NCBI GenBank assembly: GCA_900752015.1
Contig: CAADTZ010000072.1
Location: 1 to 22,501, forward strand
Direction of reading: 5' to 3'
DNA: 22,501 bases
DNA from: an uncultured Collinsella sp.
GTDB taxonomy: Bacteria > Actinomycetota > Coriobacteriia > Coriobacteriales > Coriobacteriaceae
A model generated the notes under the pieces. The model saw only the letters and a program-made list of their open reading frames with translations. It did not search any database and was not told the origin of the DNA. The stretch's first letter is position 1. Every line of letters begins with the position of its first letter. This document shows positions 1 to 7,682 of the stretch, one piece after another. Position numbers and translations under genes: made by a program.

Positions 1-1041
1 GGCGACATTCTCGCCGCGAGCGGCGAAGGAACGAATCATCTCAAAGGTGTTCCAGTCGGACTTGCCGGGCTGGAAGAACAGCGGCTGCATCTCGTGGACC
101 AGGGCGCCGGTCGTGGCGCGAGCCTCTTCGCGCTCGTCCTTGACGATCTCGTAGTCGGTGCCCTCGGCAAGCGGAGCCATGAAGTAATCACGACCCTGGA
201 TATAGCGCGACCACTGGTGCATACCGGCCTCGCTAATCTCCTCGCCGTAGGTCTTGGCGACGTCGAACTTGCCGTCGGTGTACTCGGCAAAGCCCTTCTC
301 CTTAGGCATGGACTCGATGCCTTCGGAATGGAGACAGTTCTCGGTGTCATCGAGGTCGACGTTATAGGTGAGGTTGCCGATGTTGGGGTTGAGCGAGGCG
401 ATGTCATCGGCGAGCTTCATAGCAATCCACTGATGGCCGGAAAGCGCGGCGAACAACCAGGTCTCGGTGCTGTCGGCGATGATGATCTGGTCGTTGGAGC
501 AGACGCCCTGCTCGTCGATCAGGCTGCCGATGAGCTCGACGCCCTCGCGGGCCGTGGCGCTCTCGCCCAGGATGACGCTGGCATAGCTGTATTCGCCAAT
601 GCCAGTCTCCTCGGTGATGGGGTCGGCCTCTTCGGCCTTCTCGTTATAGGAGGTGCTCAGCGTGGCAGAGCAGGAGACGCCCTTCTCGTTGATGCCTGCC
701 TCGGAATATGCGTCGTAGCGATCTTCCCACTGCGAGGGGTTGTCGCGAACGAAGGTGTAGCGGTAGGTTGCGCCCTTGGACTTGTACTCAAAACCGGACT
801 CGACCGAGGTGTACTCGTTGCCGTCCTTGTGTGCGGGCTCAATGCCAAAGTGCTTGACATAGCGCGGACCGAAGTCCTCGGAACGGCCGTAGTACGTGTT
901 GCCGTCTGCCGTGAGCTTGCTGCCCATGTAGATCTGGGTGCAGGCGAGTGCCGAAGTCGGCATGGCCATGATGGCCGCTGCTCCAAACGCAAGGCCGCAG
1001 CCGAGCTTCTTGAGCGTGTTGACAGGATGAGTAAACCTCAT
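1..1041 (-). CDS. C69-family (Ntn) dipeptidase, exported, 3' end outside window
   Basis: The frame is open from ATG 1041 to the left edge, giving 347 codons without a stop. The N-terminus is a signal peptide: a basic start with KK at residues 11-12, a hydrophobic stretch at about 14-30, then SALA before Cys34. Peptidase family C69 (PepD-like) are N-terminal nucleophile hydrolases whose Cys becomes residue 1 after processing, so cleavage before Cys34 (CTQIYMG) would expose the nucleophile. Downstream, YYGRSEDFG, the GINEKGVS region and DSTETWLF fit the family. A GGGAGGG ribosome site lies just upstream of the ATG. The likely role is di- or oligopeptide hydrolysis outside the membrane. Family members usually exceed 450 residues, so roughly a quarter or more is missing. 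The residue before the lipobox-like Cys is not typical for a lipoprotein, but lipidation is not fully excluded. Confidence 0.85.
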   Translation of the reverse strand, partial: MRFTHPVNTLKKLGCGLAFGAAAIMAMPTSALACTQIYMGSKLTADGNTYYGRSEDFGPRYVKHFGIEPAHKDGNEYTSVESGFEYKSKGATYRYTFVRDNPSQWEDRYDAYSEAGINEKGVSCSATLSTSYNEKAEEADPITEETGIGEYSYASVILGESATAREGVELIGSLIDEQGVCSNDQIIIADSTETWLFAALSGHQWIAMKLADDIASLNPNIGNLTYNVDLDDTENCLHSEGIESMPKEKGFAEYTDGKFDVAKTYGEEISEAGMHQWSRYIQGRDYFMAPLAEGTDYEIVKDEREEARATTGALVHEMQPLFFQPGKSDWNTFEMIRSFAARGENVA

Positions 1042-1265
1042 AATCCCTCCCAACTGTTGAAACCCCGCGAAACCGTACGGAGTTTCAGCTAATAAATACA
1101 TCTACTAGCCTAAAGGAAGTGTAAAGAGTATTCACTCGACAACAGCTTTTACTCGATGAGCGTGTGGAAATATACGATGAACGGATAATAATACTCATTT
1201 TATGGCTTTAGTTAAATAAAGGCACCCTGCATTTACTGTAGCTGAATAAAGCATTAGACGGCGCT
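1042..1265. other. AT-rich intergenic leader of the C69 gene
   Basis: Together with the terminator and the end of the microprotein gene this makes about 308 bases without a recognised longer gene. It is clearly more AT-rich than its surroundings. On the minus strand TTTACA followed about 18 nt later by ATGTAT is a weak promoter candidate for the dipeptidase. No open frame with a ribosome site and no RNA gene was seen here. Confidence 0.4.
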
Positions 1266-1316
1266 CAAAAAGAAAACTCTCCCGCTGTTTAGGATTTGCA
1301 TAAACAGCGGGAGAGT
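1266..1316 (-). terminator. Rho-independent terminator after lipid kinase/microprotein
   Basis: A 15-bp perfect hairpin (1276-1290 with 1302-1316, 11-nt loop) is followed on the minus strand by a T-rich tract (TTTTCTTTTT). It lies 34 nt past the microprotein stop, so it ends the minus-strand transcript of the lipid kinase and microprotein. Confidence 0.85.
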
Positions 1317-1349
1317 CGATAACTGGATGAATATCATACCAATGTGGAT

Positions 1350-1442
1350 TTACTTCTTTCGGCGGTGAATCACGTTGATGGCGTAACCGACGAGCATGGC
1401 CAAGACGATGACAATAAAGCCGATCAGGGGATTGTCGTTCAT
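1350..1442 (-). CDS. 30-residue single-pass membrane microprotein, function unknown
   Basis: The frame runs from ATG 1442 to TAA 1350. The peptide begins MNDNPLIGF, continues as one hydrophobic segment (about residues 6-25, including FIVIVLAMLVGYAINVI) and ends in HRRKK, the positive-inside layout of a small membrane protein with a cytoplasmic C-terminus. An AGGAGG ribosome site overlaps the TAG stop of the upstream lipid kinase gene, leaving a 9-nt gap between the genes, so translation is probably coupled. The terminator follows directly. I do not recognise a family. It may be a partner of the kinase at the membrane, but that is inferred only from position. Confidence 0.65.
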   Translation of the reverse strand: MNDNPLIGFIVIVLAMLVGYAINVIHRRKK

Positions 1443-1451
1443 GGGGTCCTC

Positions 1452-2369
1452 CTATTTTCCGAGCGGGGAGAATTCGTCGACGATGAGGTCGAGGCATTGT
1501 GGAAGCGCGCGGGCTCCAAAGACGCCCGAATTGCTGGAGATAATTTCGCCATCGAACTGCATGCCCAGCGACGGGGTGCAGGTGATCTTGGCTTCCTTGG
1601 TCTGGATGATCTTGAACTGCGGGCGCCCGAGTACCTTGCCGGCGGGGTCAAGCGCAGCGGTGATCACGGTAGGCAGCAGCTGCACAGTGCGCACGGGTTC
1701 GATGACCGCAATGTCGACCATGCCATCGTTCATACGGCAGTCGGGGAACAGGTTGATGTCGTTTTGGATGACCGAGGTGTTGCCGGCCATGCAGCAGATG
1801 CCGTCGAGCTCCTCGACAATGCCGTCATGCTCAATCGTAAAGTGCGCCACCGTGGGATTGGGCGTGGCGAGCGCGGAGAGGAAGTAAGCGATCTCGCCGA
1901 TGTCGTTTTTGGCGGGGGCGGCCTTCATCATGATCTCGGCGTCGAAGCCCGAGCCGGCGATGATGATAAAGCCGTGGCGCTTCTCGTTGCCGTTCTCGTC
2001 GAGCCAAAAGAGCTCACCCATGTCGACTTTGACCGTGCGACCGGCACGGCAGGCCTTGGCGAGCGCCGCTGCCTCGGGGGCATTACCGATGTTGTTAAAG
2101 AATAGACAGGCTGTGCCGGAGGGGAAGACGAGCGTGGGGACACCGCACCCGCGCATCTGGTCGAGCACGTTGGAGACGGTGCCGTCGCCGCCCGAAACGA
2201 CCACGCGATCAAACTCGCGCACGTCTGCCACGGCATCCTCGGGCTCCATGCCATCGCCGATAAAACGCATCACGACCTCGTCGCCGCCCTGCGCGAGGGC
2301 GTGCGTGAATGCGTAGATTTCATCTGAGCTGGGGCCCGATGCCGGGTTGTGGATGATAAGGCAGCGCAT
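1452..2369 (-). CDS. Diacylglycerol/lipid kinase family protein (DAGK catalytic domain)
   Basis: The 305-residue protein has the two-domain DAGK_cat (YegS/BmrU/DgkB-like) fold. The N-terminus LIIHNPASG carries the phosphate-contact Asn, and the nucleotide motif VSGGDGT is at residues 58-64. It is followed by FPSGTACLFFNN at about 82-93, where most family members have P-x-GTxND; the departure is visible and could change specificity. The C-terminal domain includes GSGFDAEI and FDGE, the usual second-domain signature. It would phosphorylate a membrane lipid such as diacylglycerol with ATP. It is divergent to rnd and heads a two-gene transcript with the microprotein. The start is the ATG at 2369, preceded by a modest GGGA site. 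The family is well supported; the exact lipid substrate cannot be read from sequence. Confidence 0.88.
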   Translation of the reverse strand: MRCLIIHNPASGPSSDEIYAFTHALAQGGDEVVMRFIGDGMEPEDAVADVREFDRVVVSGGDGTVSNVLDQMRGCGVPTLVFPSGTACLFFNNIGNAPEAAALAKACRAGRTVKVDMGELFWLDENGNEKRHGFIIIAGSGFDAEIMMKAAPAKNDIGEIAYFLSALATPNPTVAHFTIEHDGIVEELDGICCMAGNTSVIQNDINLFPDCRMNDGMVDIAVIEPVRTVQLLPTVITAALDPAGKVLGRPQFKIIQTKEAKITCTPSLGMQFDGEIISSNSGVFGARALPQCLDLIVDEFSPLGK

Positions 2370-2467
2370 ACTTACGTTCCCGTTCTGTGACTAACCGAGT
2401 ATAGTTGTAAGGCAATGCCGATATCCTACCCGTGTTTTTCGGGCCTAACCTTATTCGATGGGTTGAT

Positions 2468-3601
2468 ATGTACATTTCCACACATCAGGCTCTACTCGCC
2501 TTTTGCCAGCGCGCCCGTGAGTTCGACGCGATTGCCGTCGATACCGAGTTTTTGCGCGAGCGCACATTCCACCCGCGTCTGTGTTTGGTTCAGATTGCCA
2601 CCCCTGCCGAGAGCGTCGCGGTCGATCCCCTGGTAATCGACGACCTATCGCCGCTGGCCGAGCTTATGGCCGACGAGAGCGTGACCAAGGTCTTCCACGC
2701 GTGCTCGCAGGATATGGAGGTCATGCTCCATACCGTGGGCGTGCTGCCACGACCGATTTTCGATACGCAGGTCGCCGCCGCCTTTTTGGGCGAGCGCCAG
2801 CAGATTTCGTATGGCGCGCTTGTTCAGACGTTCTGCGGCGTATCGCTGCCCAAGACCGAGTCGCTGACCGACTGGTCGCGCCGCCCGCTGACCGATAAGC
2901 AGATTGAGTATGCGATCGATGACGTCAAGTACCTGATCGTCGCCTATACCGAGATGATGAGCCGCCTGCGCGAGCTGGGCCGTGTGGATTGGGTGCTCGA
3001 CGAGTTGCGTCCTCTGGCCGACGAGTCGCACTACCGTGCCGATCGCCATGAGGCATTTCGCAAGGTCAAGCGCATCAACTCGTGTAGCCGTCACCAGTTG
3101 GGCATCGCGCGCGAGCTCGCCGCTTGGCGTGAGGACCGCGCCGAGCGCCGTAACATCCCGCGCAAGTGGGTCATGTCCGACGACACGCTGCTTGCGCTCG
3201 TTAAGCGCAATCCCGTACGCGTTGAGGAGTTCCGTAGCATTCGCGGTACCGATCAGTTGGGGGAGCGCGACGTGGACGGTGCGCTCATGGCCATCAAGCG
3301 CGGCGCGAGCTGCCCGCACGATCGCCTGCCGCTCTTGGTGCGCGGGCATCGCCAGATCTCTCCGGAGTTGGAGAGCGTGACGGACCTGATGTATGCGCTC
3401 ATTCGCCTGGTTGCCGAGCGCTCGGGCGTGGCGACCTCGGTCATTGCCTCGCGCGATGACCTGGCTGACTATATTGAGCATCCCGAGCAGAGCCCCTTGC
3501 GCGAAGGCTGGCGCTTTGAGCTTGTGGGCTCGCGCCTGGACGATCTGCTTTCCGGCAATATGGGGTTGACGGTGAAGGACGGAAAAATCGAATTGCTGTA
3601 A
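2468..3601 (+). CDS. rnd: Ribonuclease D (DEDDy 3'-5' exonuclease with HRDC domain)
   Basis: Three exonuclease motifs are present: VDTEF (Asp25, Glu27), FHACSQDME (Asp82) and YAIDD (Tyr148, Asp152), the DEDDy set. An HRDC domain follows at about residues 204-282. RNase D trims 3' ends of tRNA precursors and other structured RNAs. The frame also opens at GTG 2432, but that start has no ribosome site. I prefer ATG 2468 (MYISTH), which gives 377 residues, close to family length and to the usual spacing before VDTEF; its ribosome site is weak (GATGGG). The gene is divergent from the lipid kinase, with about 98 nt between the starts to hold both promoters. A TATAGT hexamer at 2400-2405 is a possible plus-strand -10. 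Confidence 0.92.
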   Translation: MYISTHQALLAFCQRAREFDAIAVDTEFLRERTFHPRLCLVQIATPAESVAVDPLVIDDLSPLAELMADESVTKVFHACSQDMEVMLHTVGVLPRPIFDTQVAAAFLGERQQISYGALVQTFCGVSLPKTESLTDWSRRPLTDKQIEYAIDDVKYLIVAYTEMMSRLRELGRVDWVLDELRPLADESHYRADRHEAFRKVKRINSCSRHQLGIARELAAWREDRAERRNIPRKWVMSDDTLLALVKRNPVRVEEFRSIRGTDQLGERDVDGALMAIKRGASCPHDRLPLLVRGHRQISPELESVTDLMYALIRLVAERSGVATSVIASRDDLADYIEHPEQSPLREGWRFELVGSRLDDLLSGNMGLTVKDGKIELL

Positions 3602-3665
3602 GGAAGCCTAGCCGTTTGAGTGGGTAAAATGCCTCCAACGTGTAACTCGATTCGGAGGAATTCGC

Positions 3666-4370
3666 ATGCCTTATTACTATGGATACGGCTTTGGCATCGA
3701 CCCGCTGTACCTGCTGGTTGTTCTTGTCTGCACGGTGCTTGGCCTTGCCGCACAGAACTATATCAACTCGACGTACAAAACCTGGTCCAAGGTTCGCTCG
3801 GACGGCGATACGGGTGCCACAGTCGCTCGCCGCATGCTCGATGCCAACGGTTGTAGCGCCGTGGGTATCAAGGGTGTCGCTGGCGAGCTCACCGACCATT
3901 ACAACCCGCAGGACAACAACCTGTATCTGTCGGATGCCAACCGTTCGGGCGGATCGGTCGCAAGCGTTGCCGTCGCCTGTCACGAGGCAGGCCACGCCGC
4001 TCAGCGTCAAAGCGGCTATGCCATGATGAAGGTGCGCACCGCCCTGGTCCCGGTTGTCAACTTTACCCAGAACACTTGGACCATCGTGTTGCTCTTGGGC
4101 CTGTTTATGAACATTGCCGGGCTCACATCCCTCGCGTTGATCTTCTTCTCGTTTAGTGTGCTGTTCCAACTCGTTACGCTGCCTGTCGAGATTGACGCCA
4201 GTCGACGCGCCGTGGCGTACATCGAGCAGTCGGGTATGAGTTCCAAGCAGGTCAACGGTGCCAAGAAGGTGCTGACGGCCGCCGCGCTTACCTATGTTGC
4301 CGCTGCGCTCACCTCGATTATTCAGCTGCTCTATCTTATGGCTCGCTACAACAGAAACTCCAACCGATAA
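3666..4370 (+). CDS. YugP-like membrane-bound zinc metallopeptidase (Zn_peptidase_2 family)
   Basis: The 234-residue protein has a first membrane segment at about 12-30, the zinc motif HEAGH at 106-110, and further hydrophobic segments at about 138-172 and 204-225. EIDASRRA (Glu176 onward) follows the second segment and probably supplies the third zinc ligand. The order and length match the YugP family of neutral zinc peptidases. Their substrate is not established; the architecture suggests cleavage at or in the membrane. A strong CGGAGGAA ribosome site precedes ATG 3666. It lies 64 nt after rnd in the same direction and ends at a strong hairpin before xseA. Confidence 0.88.
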   Translation: MPYYYGYGFGIDPLYLLVVLVCTVLGLAAQNYINSTYKTWSKVRSDGDTGATVARRMLDANGCSAVGIKGVAGELTDHYNPQDNNLYLSDANRSGGSVASVAVACHEAGHAAQRQSGYAMMKVRTALVPVVNFTQNTWTIVLLLGLFMNIAGLTSLALIFFSFSVLFQLVTLPVEIDASRRAVAYIEQSGMSSKQVNGAKKVLTAAALTYVAAALTSIIQLLYLMARYNRNSNR

Positions 4371-4386
4371 CAAATGGGACAAGCAG

Positions 4387-4416
4387 GCGCCGCGGGGATT
4401 CGTGTCCCCGCGGCGC
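4387..4416 (+). terminator. GC-rich hairpin after the YugP-like gene
   Basis: A perfect 12-bp stem (4387-4398 with 4405-4416) with a 6-nt TTCGTG loop lies 16 nt past the stop codon. No T tract follows, so it may be a Rho-dependent or RNA-stabilising 3' structure rather than a classical intrinsic terminator. Confidence 0.55.
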
Positions 4417-4485
4417 TGTACTATGTGTTGGACTTGAATTTGCGCAGGGCCGGAGCCTCTGTGCACGATGGCGAAAGGAGGCTGC

Positions 4486-5937
4486 GTGGCAGGCTGGAAT
4501 CTAACCGGCAATGCCGTTTCCGCCGAGTTTGACGGTTCGGATGAGCAGGAGCGCAAGGAGCTCAGCGTGAGCCAGGCAGTGGAGATCGCCGCTGGTGCGC
4601 TCGATGCCATTCCGCAGCTGAGTGTCCTGGGCGAGGTCACGGGTTTCCGTGGTCCCAACGCCCGAAGCGGCCACTGCTACTTCCAGATTAAAGACGACTC
4701 GGCCGCCGTCGACTGCATCATCTGGAAGGGCGCCTATCTCAAGCGTACCTTCGATCTGCGTGACGGCATGCAGGTGAGCTTTAAGGGCAGCTTCAACCTC
4801 TATAAGCCCACGGGTCGTATGAGCTTTGTCGCTCGCTCGTTTTCGCTGGCGGGGGAGGGTCTGCTGCGTCAACAAGTGGCGCAACTGGCCGAAAAGCTAC
4901 GCCGCGAGGGCCTGATGGACGAAGCGCGCAAACGCCGCATCCCGGTGTTCTGCTCACGCGTGGCGGTTGTCACCTCGCTTTCCGGTGCGGTAATCGACGA
5001 CGTCAAGCGTACGCTGCGCCGACGCAACCCGCTCGTCGAGCTCGTCTGCGTGGGCGCAAAGGTCCAGGGCGAGGGTGCGCCGACAGAGCTTATTGAAGGC
5101 TTGCGCCGCGCCGCTGCCATTACGCCGGCGCCCGATTGCATTTTGCTCGTGCGCGGCGGCGGCTCCTTTGAGGACCTCATGACCTTTAATGACGAGGAGC
5201 TTGCCCGCGCGGTGGCGGCTTGTCCCGTGCCCGTGGTGACCGGCATTGGCCATGAGCCCGATACCTCGATTTGCGACATGGTGAGCGACCGTCGCGCCTC
5301 CACGCCTACGGCGGCGGCCGAATCGGTGGCGCCGGCTATGACGGAGTTGGCCGATGTGCTCGAGGCGCGCTATCAACGTCTGGGTGCTGCGATGGCATCG
5401 ATGATTGGGTCGGCCCAGGTCGACCTGGAGATGCTCGATCAGCGCGGTCGCCGTGCCTGGGATACCTATACGGCTCGCTTGGGCGATGCGCTCGATGCGG
5501 CTGCGTGCCGCCCGTGCCTCAACGACCCAACGTTTATGGTTGAGCGTCGCGAGTCTGAGCTTGCCCTGACGGCCGATCGTTTGTCCGGCGCCATAACGCG
5601 TTCGGTTGGGGCATTCCGCTCCAACTTTGAGCGTCTGCCCGAGCGCTTGATCGCAAGCACCTCAGGACTCGATGGCAAGCGCCATGCGCTCACGCTCGCA
5701 AGCTCCCGCCTGGAGCATCAGGGGCGCACGATGCTCAACAAGCCAGCATCCGACCTGGGCCGTGCGGCAGCCTCGCTCGATGCCCTGTCGCCGCTCAAGG
5801 TGCTTGCCCGTGGTTATTCCATCGCGTACAGCGATGATGGGGTGGCCACGAGCGCCAAGACCTTTAAGCCCGGTGACGCCATTCGCGTGCGCATGGCAGA
5901 CGGCAACGTGGCGGCAACGGTCGATACGGTCGAGTAG
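4486..5937 (+). CDS. xseA: Exodeoxyribonuclease VII large subunit
   Basis: The N-terminal OB-fold (about residues 25-120; LGEVTGFRG, GHCYFQIKD) is followed by the catalytic region with TSLSGAVIDDV, VRGGGSFEDL (about 222-231) and GIGHEPDTSICD (about 253-264). These are hallmark XseA motifs, and a helical C-terminus ends in the family's LARGYSI segment. With XseB it forms exonuclease VII, which degrades single-stranded DNA to oligonucleotides. Start choice: an in-frame ATG at 4468 exists, but AAAGGAGG lies inside that extension (4474-4481), 4 nt before GTG 4486, so GTG 4486 is more likely (483 residues). The 4-nt spacing is short, so ATG 4468 stays possible. xseB follows after 42 nt. The protein is somewhat longer than many homologues. 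Confidence 0.93.
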   Translation: MAGWNLTGNAVSAEFDGSDEQERKELSVSQAVEIAAGALDAIPQLSVLGEVTGFRGPNARSGHCYFQIKDDSAAVDCIIWKGAYLKRTFDLRDGMQVSFKGSFNLYKPTGRMSFVARSFSLAGEGLLRQQVAQLAEKLRREGLMDEARKRRIPVFCSRVAVVTSLSGAVIDDVKRTLRRRNPLVELVCVGAKVQGEGAPTELIEGLRRAAAITPAPDCILLVRGGGSFEDLMTFNDEELARAVAACPVPVVTGIGHEPDTSICDMVSDRRASTPTAAAESVAPAMTELADVLEARYQRLGAAMASMIGSAQVDLEMLDQRGRRAWDTYTARLGDALDAAACRPCLNDPTFMVERRESELALTADRLSGAITRSVGAFRSNFERLPERLIASTSGLDGKRHALTLASSRLEHQGRTMLNKPASDLGRAAASLDALSPLKVLARGYSIAYSDDGVATSAKTFKPGDAIRVRMADGNVAATVDTVE

Positions 5938-5979
5938 GCCGCGTTTCATAGCGATAAACCTTTAGGAAAGGAAACAGAT

Positions 5980-6246
5980 ATGGCAGAGAAGACCCCGGTC
6001 GAGCAGCTTACGTACAAGCAGGCTTCACAGGAGTTGGAGCTCATCATCCGCAGCTTGGAGTCGGGTGATATGGAGCTCGAGGAGTCGCTTGAGAGCTATA
6101 CCCGCGGCGTCGAGCTCCTCAAGAGCCTGCGTACCCGCTTGTCCGATGCCGAGCAGAAGGTCTCGGTGCTCCTGAAGGACGTCGACGGCAACGACGTGCT
6201 CGCCGACGGCGAAGCCGCCAACACCGACGACAACCTTTCGTTCTAA
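5980..6246 (+). CDS. xseB: Exodeoxyribonuclease VII small subunit
   Basis: The 88-residue protein has the XseB signature: LTYKQASQELELIIRSLESG, then ELEESLESYTRGVEL, forming two long helices that bind the C-terminal region of XseA. An acidic tail (about residues 66-88) follows. Many copies of the small subunit coat each large subunit in exonuclease VII. A purine-rich ribosome site (AGGAAAGGAAA) precedes the ATG. It lies 42 nt downstream of xseA, consistent with one operon. Confidence 0.95.
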   Translation: MAEKTPVEQLTYKQASQELELIIRSLESGDMELEESLESYTRGVELLKSLRTRLSDAEQKVSVLLKDVDGNDVLADGEAANTDDNLSF

Positions 6247-6253
6247 CCATCCC

Positions 6254-6276
6254 GACCAAATATAATTACCTTGGTC
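6254..6276 (+). promoter_or_regulatory. Perfect -10 hexamer inside a short dyad before the HIT gene
   Basis: TATAAT at 6261-6266 is enclosed by the inverted repeat GACCAA (6254-6259) and TTGGTC (6271-6276). A matching -35 is weak (around 6236-6243). It could be a promoter giving the HIT gene its own transcript, with a bound regulator blocking the -10. Confidence 0.35.
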
Positions 6277-6295
6277 TGTGAGAAAGGAACCAACC

Positions 6296-6631
6296 ATGTG
6301 TGATTGCATCTTCTGCAAAATTGCCAACCACGAGATCCCCTCGACCGTCGTCTACGAGGATGACCAGGTCATCGCGTTCGACGACCTCAATCCCCAGGCG
6401 CCGGTCCACACGCTCGTGATCCCCAAGAAGCACTACAGTGACATCGCCGATAACGTGCCCGCCGAGACCATGGGCGCCATGGCCCACGCCATCCAGGAGG
6501 TCGCCAAGGCCAAGGGTCTGGAGGACGGTTTCCGCGTCATCTCCAACAAGGGCGTCAACGCCGGTCAGACCGTCATGCACTTCCACATGCACGTCCTCGG
6601 CGGCAAGAACCTGGGCGAGAACCTCATCTGA
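6296..6631 (+). CDS. HIT-family (Hint-like) nucleotide hydrolase/transferase
   Basis: The 111-residue protein starts MCDCIFCKIA, where Cys4 and Cys7 form the zinc site of many bacterial Hint proteins, and has the histidine triad HFHMHV (His95, His97, His99) near the C-terminus. Hint enzymes hydrolyse purine nucleoside phosphoramidates and acyl-adenylates in the cytoplasm. An in-frame GTG lies at 6278, but the ATG at 6296 has the GAAAGGAA site at good distance and starts right at the zinc motif. It lies 49 nt after xseB in the same direction, with its own possible promoter. Confidence 0.94.
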   Translation: MCDCIFCKIANHEIPSTVVYEDDQVIAFDDLNPQAPVHTLVIPKKHYSDIADNVPAETMGAMAHAIQEVAKAKGLEDGFRVISNKGVNAGQTVMHFHMHVLGGKNLGENLI

Positions 6632-6672
6632 GGACGCACGGCCCGTCGCCTTGGCTGCCTTTGGAGTAACCT

Positions 6673-7563
6673 ATGCAGTTTTCTCAACTCGAATACCTTC
6701 AAGCGGTAGCGAACTACGGCGGCGTGCGCAAAGCGGCTCGCGCCGTTCACGTGAGCCCACAGGCTGTCTCGTCGGCAATTAAGAAACTGGAGTCTGAGTA
6801 TCAGATCGTTTTGCTCAATCGATCGGCGGGGGAGGCTGTTTTGTCTCCGGCGGGCAGAGAATTTGCGCGTCGTGCACGCGTGATCCTGGCACAAGTCGAC
6901 GATCTCAAAAAGTACACCCAATCGGGGAACGGTGGCGTTTCGCCCGACGGCCACTTTCGTCTTTACGTCCCCTGTCTTCACGGGCGGGGGCGTCTTTTTT
7001 CCGAAAACTGGTACGACTCGTTTGAAAGCTCGCACCCTCAGATTCACCTTGATGTGTGGCATCAGCCAACGGCTACATGCTTTGAATCACTTGTGCTTGG
7101 CATTTCGGATGCGGCCATCTCATTTGAGGAACCAAGGGACAGTGTCCTTTCTTCGAAATACTTGGGTGAAAAGGAGCTCAAGGTTCTTTCGTGCCCAGCG
7201 GGTCATCAATCTGTGGGTGCTATGACCGTTCGTGAGTTACTGGGCGGCAGGTTAGCTGTTCCCATTAATTTGTCGCCCTGTCTCAATGCGATCAATCAAT
7301 GCCCCGAAGCTCAGCTGGTTAATTTCCGCTTCCGCGACGTCGAATACGGAAACAGAGCGCAGGCTGAGTTTCTTCAAGCCGGGGGATTGATATTGGGTTT
7401 TTCTGGCTCTTCTCTCGCATCAGATGGGTCGGAAGTGAGCGAGTACTCTATTGAAGGTTCGCATGACGTAGCCTTGCCCATCTACTTTTGCTATCGACAA
7501 AATGCCTGGACCGATCGACACCAGACGGTATTTCTTCACCTATTGCGTCATCTTGCTTCGTGA
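6673..7563 (+). CDS. LysR-family transcriptional regulator
   Basis: The N-terminal winged helix-turn-helix (residues 1-60: FSQLEYLQAVANYGGVRKAA, then HVSPQAVSSAIKKLE) is the classic LysR reader head, followed by a linker helix and a PBP-like effector domain (about 90-296). The effector cannot be predicted. It begins 41 nt after the HIT gene with a TTTGGAG site, but codon use and GC drop visibly here and in the next gene, suggesting a separate origin from the preceding block. The MFS gene downstream is the likely target: the 119-nt gap carries a dyad (7582-7600). The C-terminal half looks divergent from well-studied LysR proteins. Confidence 0.88.
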   Translation: MQFSQLEYLQAVANYGGVRKAARAVHVSPQAVSSAIKKLESEYQIVLLNRSAGEAVLSPAGREFARRARVILAQVDDLKKYTQSGNGGVSPDGHFRLYVPCLHGRGRLFSENWYDSFESSHPQIHLDVWHQPTATCFESLVLGISDAAISFEEPRDSVLSSKYLGEKELKVLSCPAGHQSVGAMTVRELLGGRLAVPINLSPCLNAINQCPEAQLVNFRFRDVEYGNRAQAEFLQAGGLILGFSGSSLASDGSEVSEYSIEGSHDVALPIYFCYRQNAWTDRHQTVFLHLLRHLAS

Positions 7564-7577
7564 GGCCATTTGGCCTC
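7562..7577 (+). repeat. Short hairpin overlapping the lysR stop codon
   Basis: GAGGCC (7562-7567) and GGCCTC (7572-7577) flank an ATTT loop and include the TGA stop. There is no T tract. It may stabilise the 3' end of the message or act as a weak terminator. Confidence 0.3.
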
Positions 7578-7581
7578 GTGT

Positions 7582-7600
7582 CGTCAAGTGAATGTTGACG
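7582..7600. promoter_or_regulatory. Dyad between lysR and the MFS gene, possible operator
   Basis: CGTCAA (7582-7587) and TTGACG (7595-7600) form a perfect 6-bp dyad with a 7-nt spacer. LysR proteins bind dyads between themselves and their targets, so this is the best operator candidate in the gap. The spacing does not match a strict T-N11-A box, and a simple RNA hairpin is the alternative. Confidence 0.3.
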
Positions 7601-7682
7601 CCTTGTAACACATGACTGACGGCTTTGCCCTCATGCTTTTCCAAGATTCCGATTTAGATTGTTGACTCTTGGAGGGCGGAGC

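Noticed and set aside
94..1092. 332-codon plus-strand frame over the left edge
   Set aside because: It is antisense to the C69 dipeptidase, whose frame has a signal peptide, family motifs and a ribosome site; the plus frame encodes a compositionally biased product with no recognisable domain.
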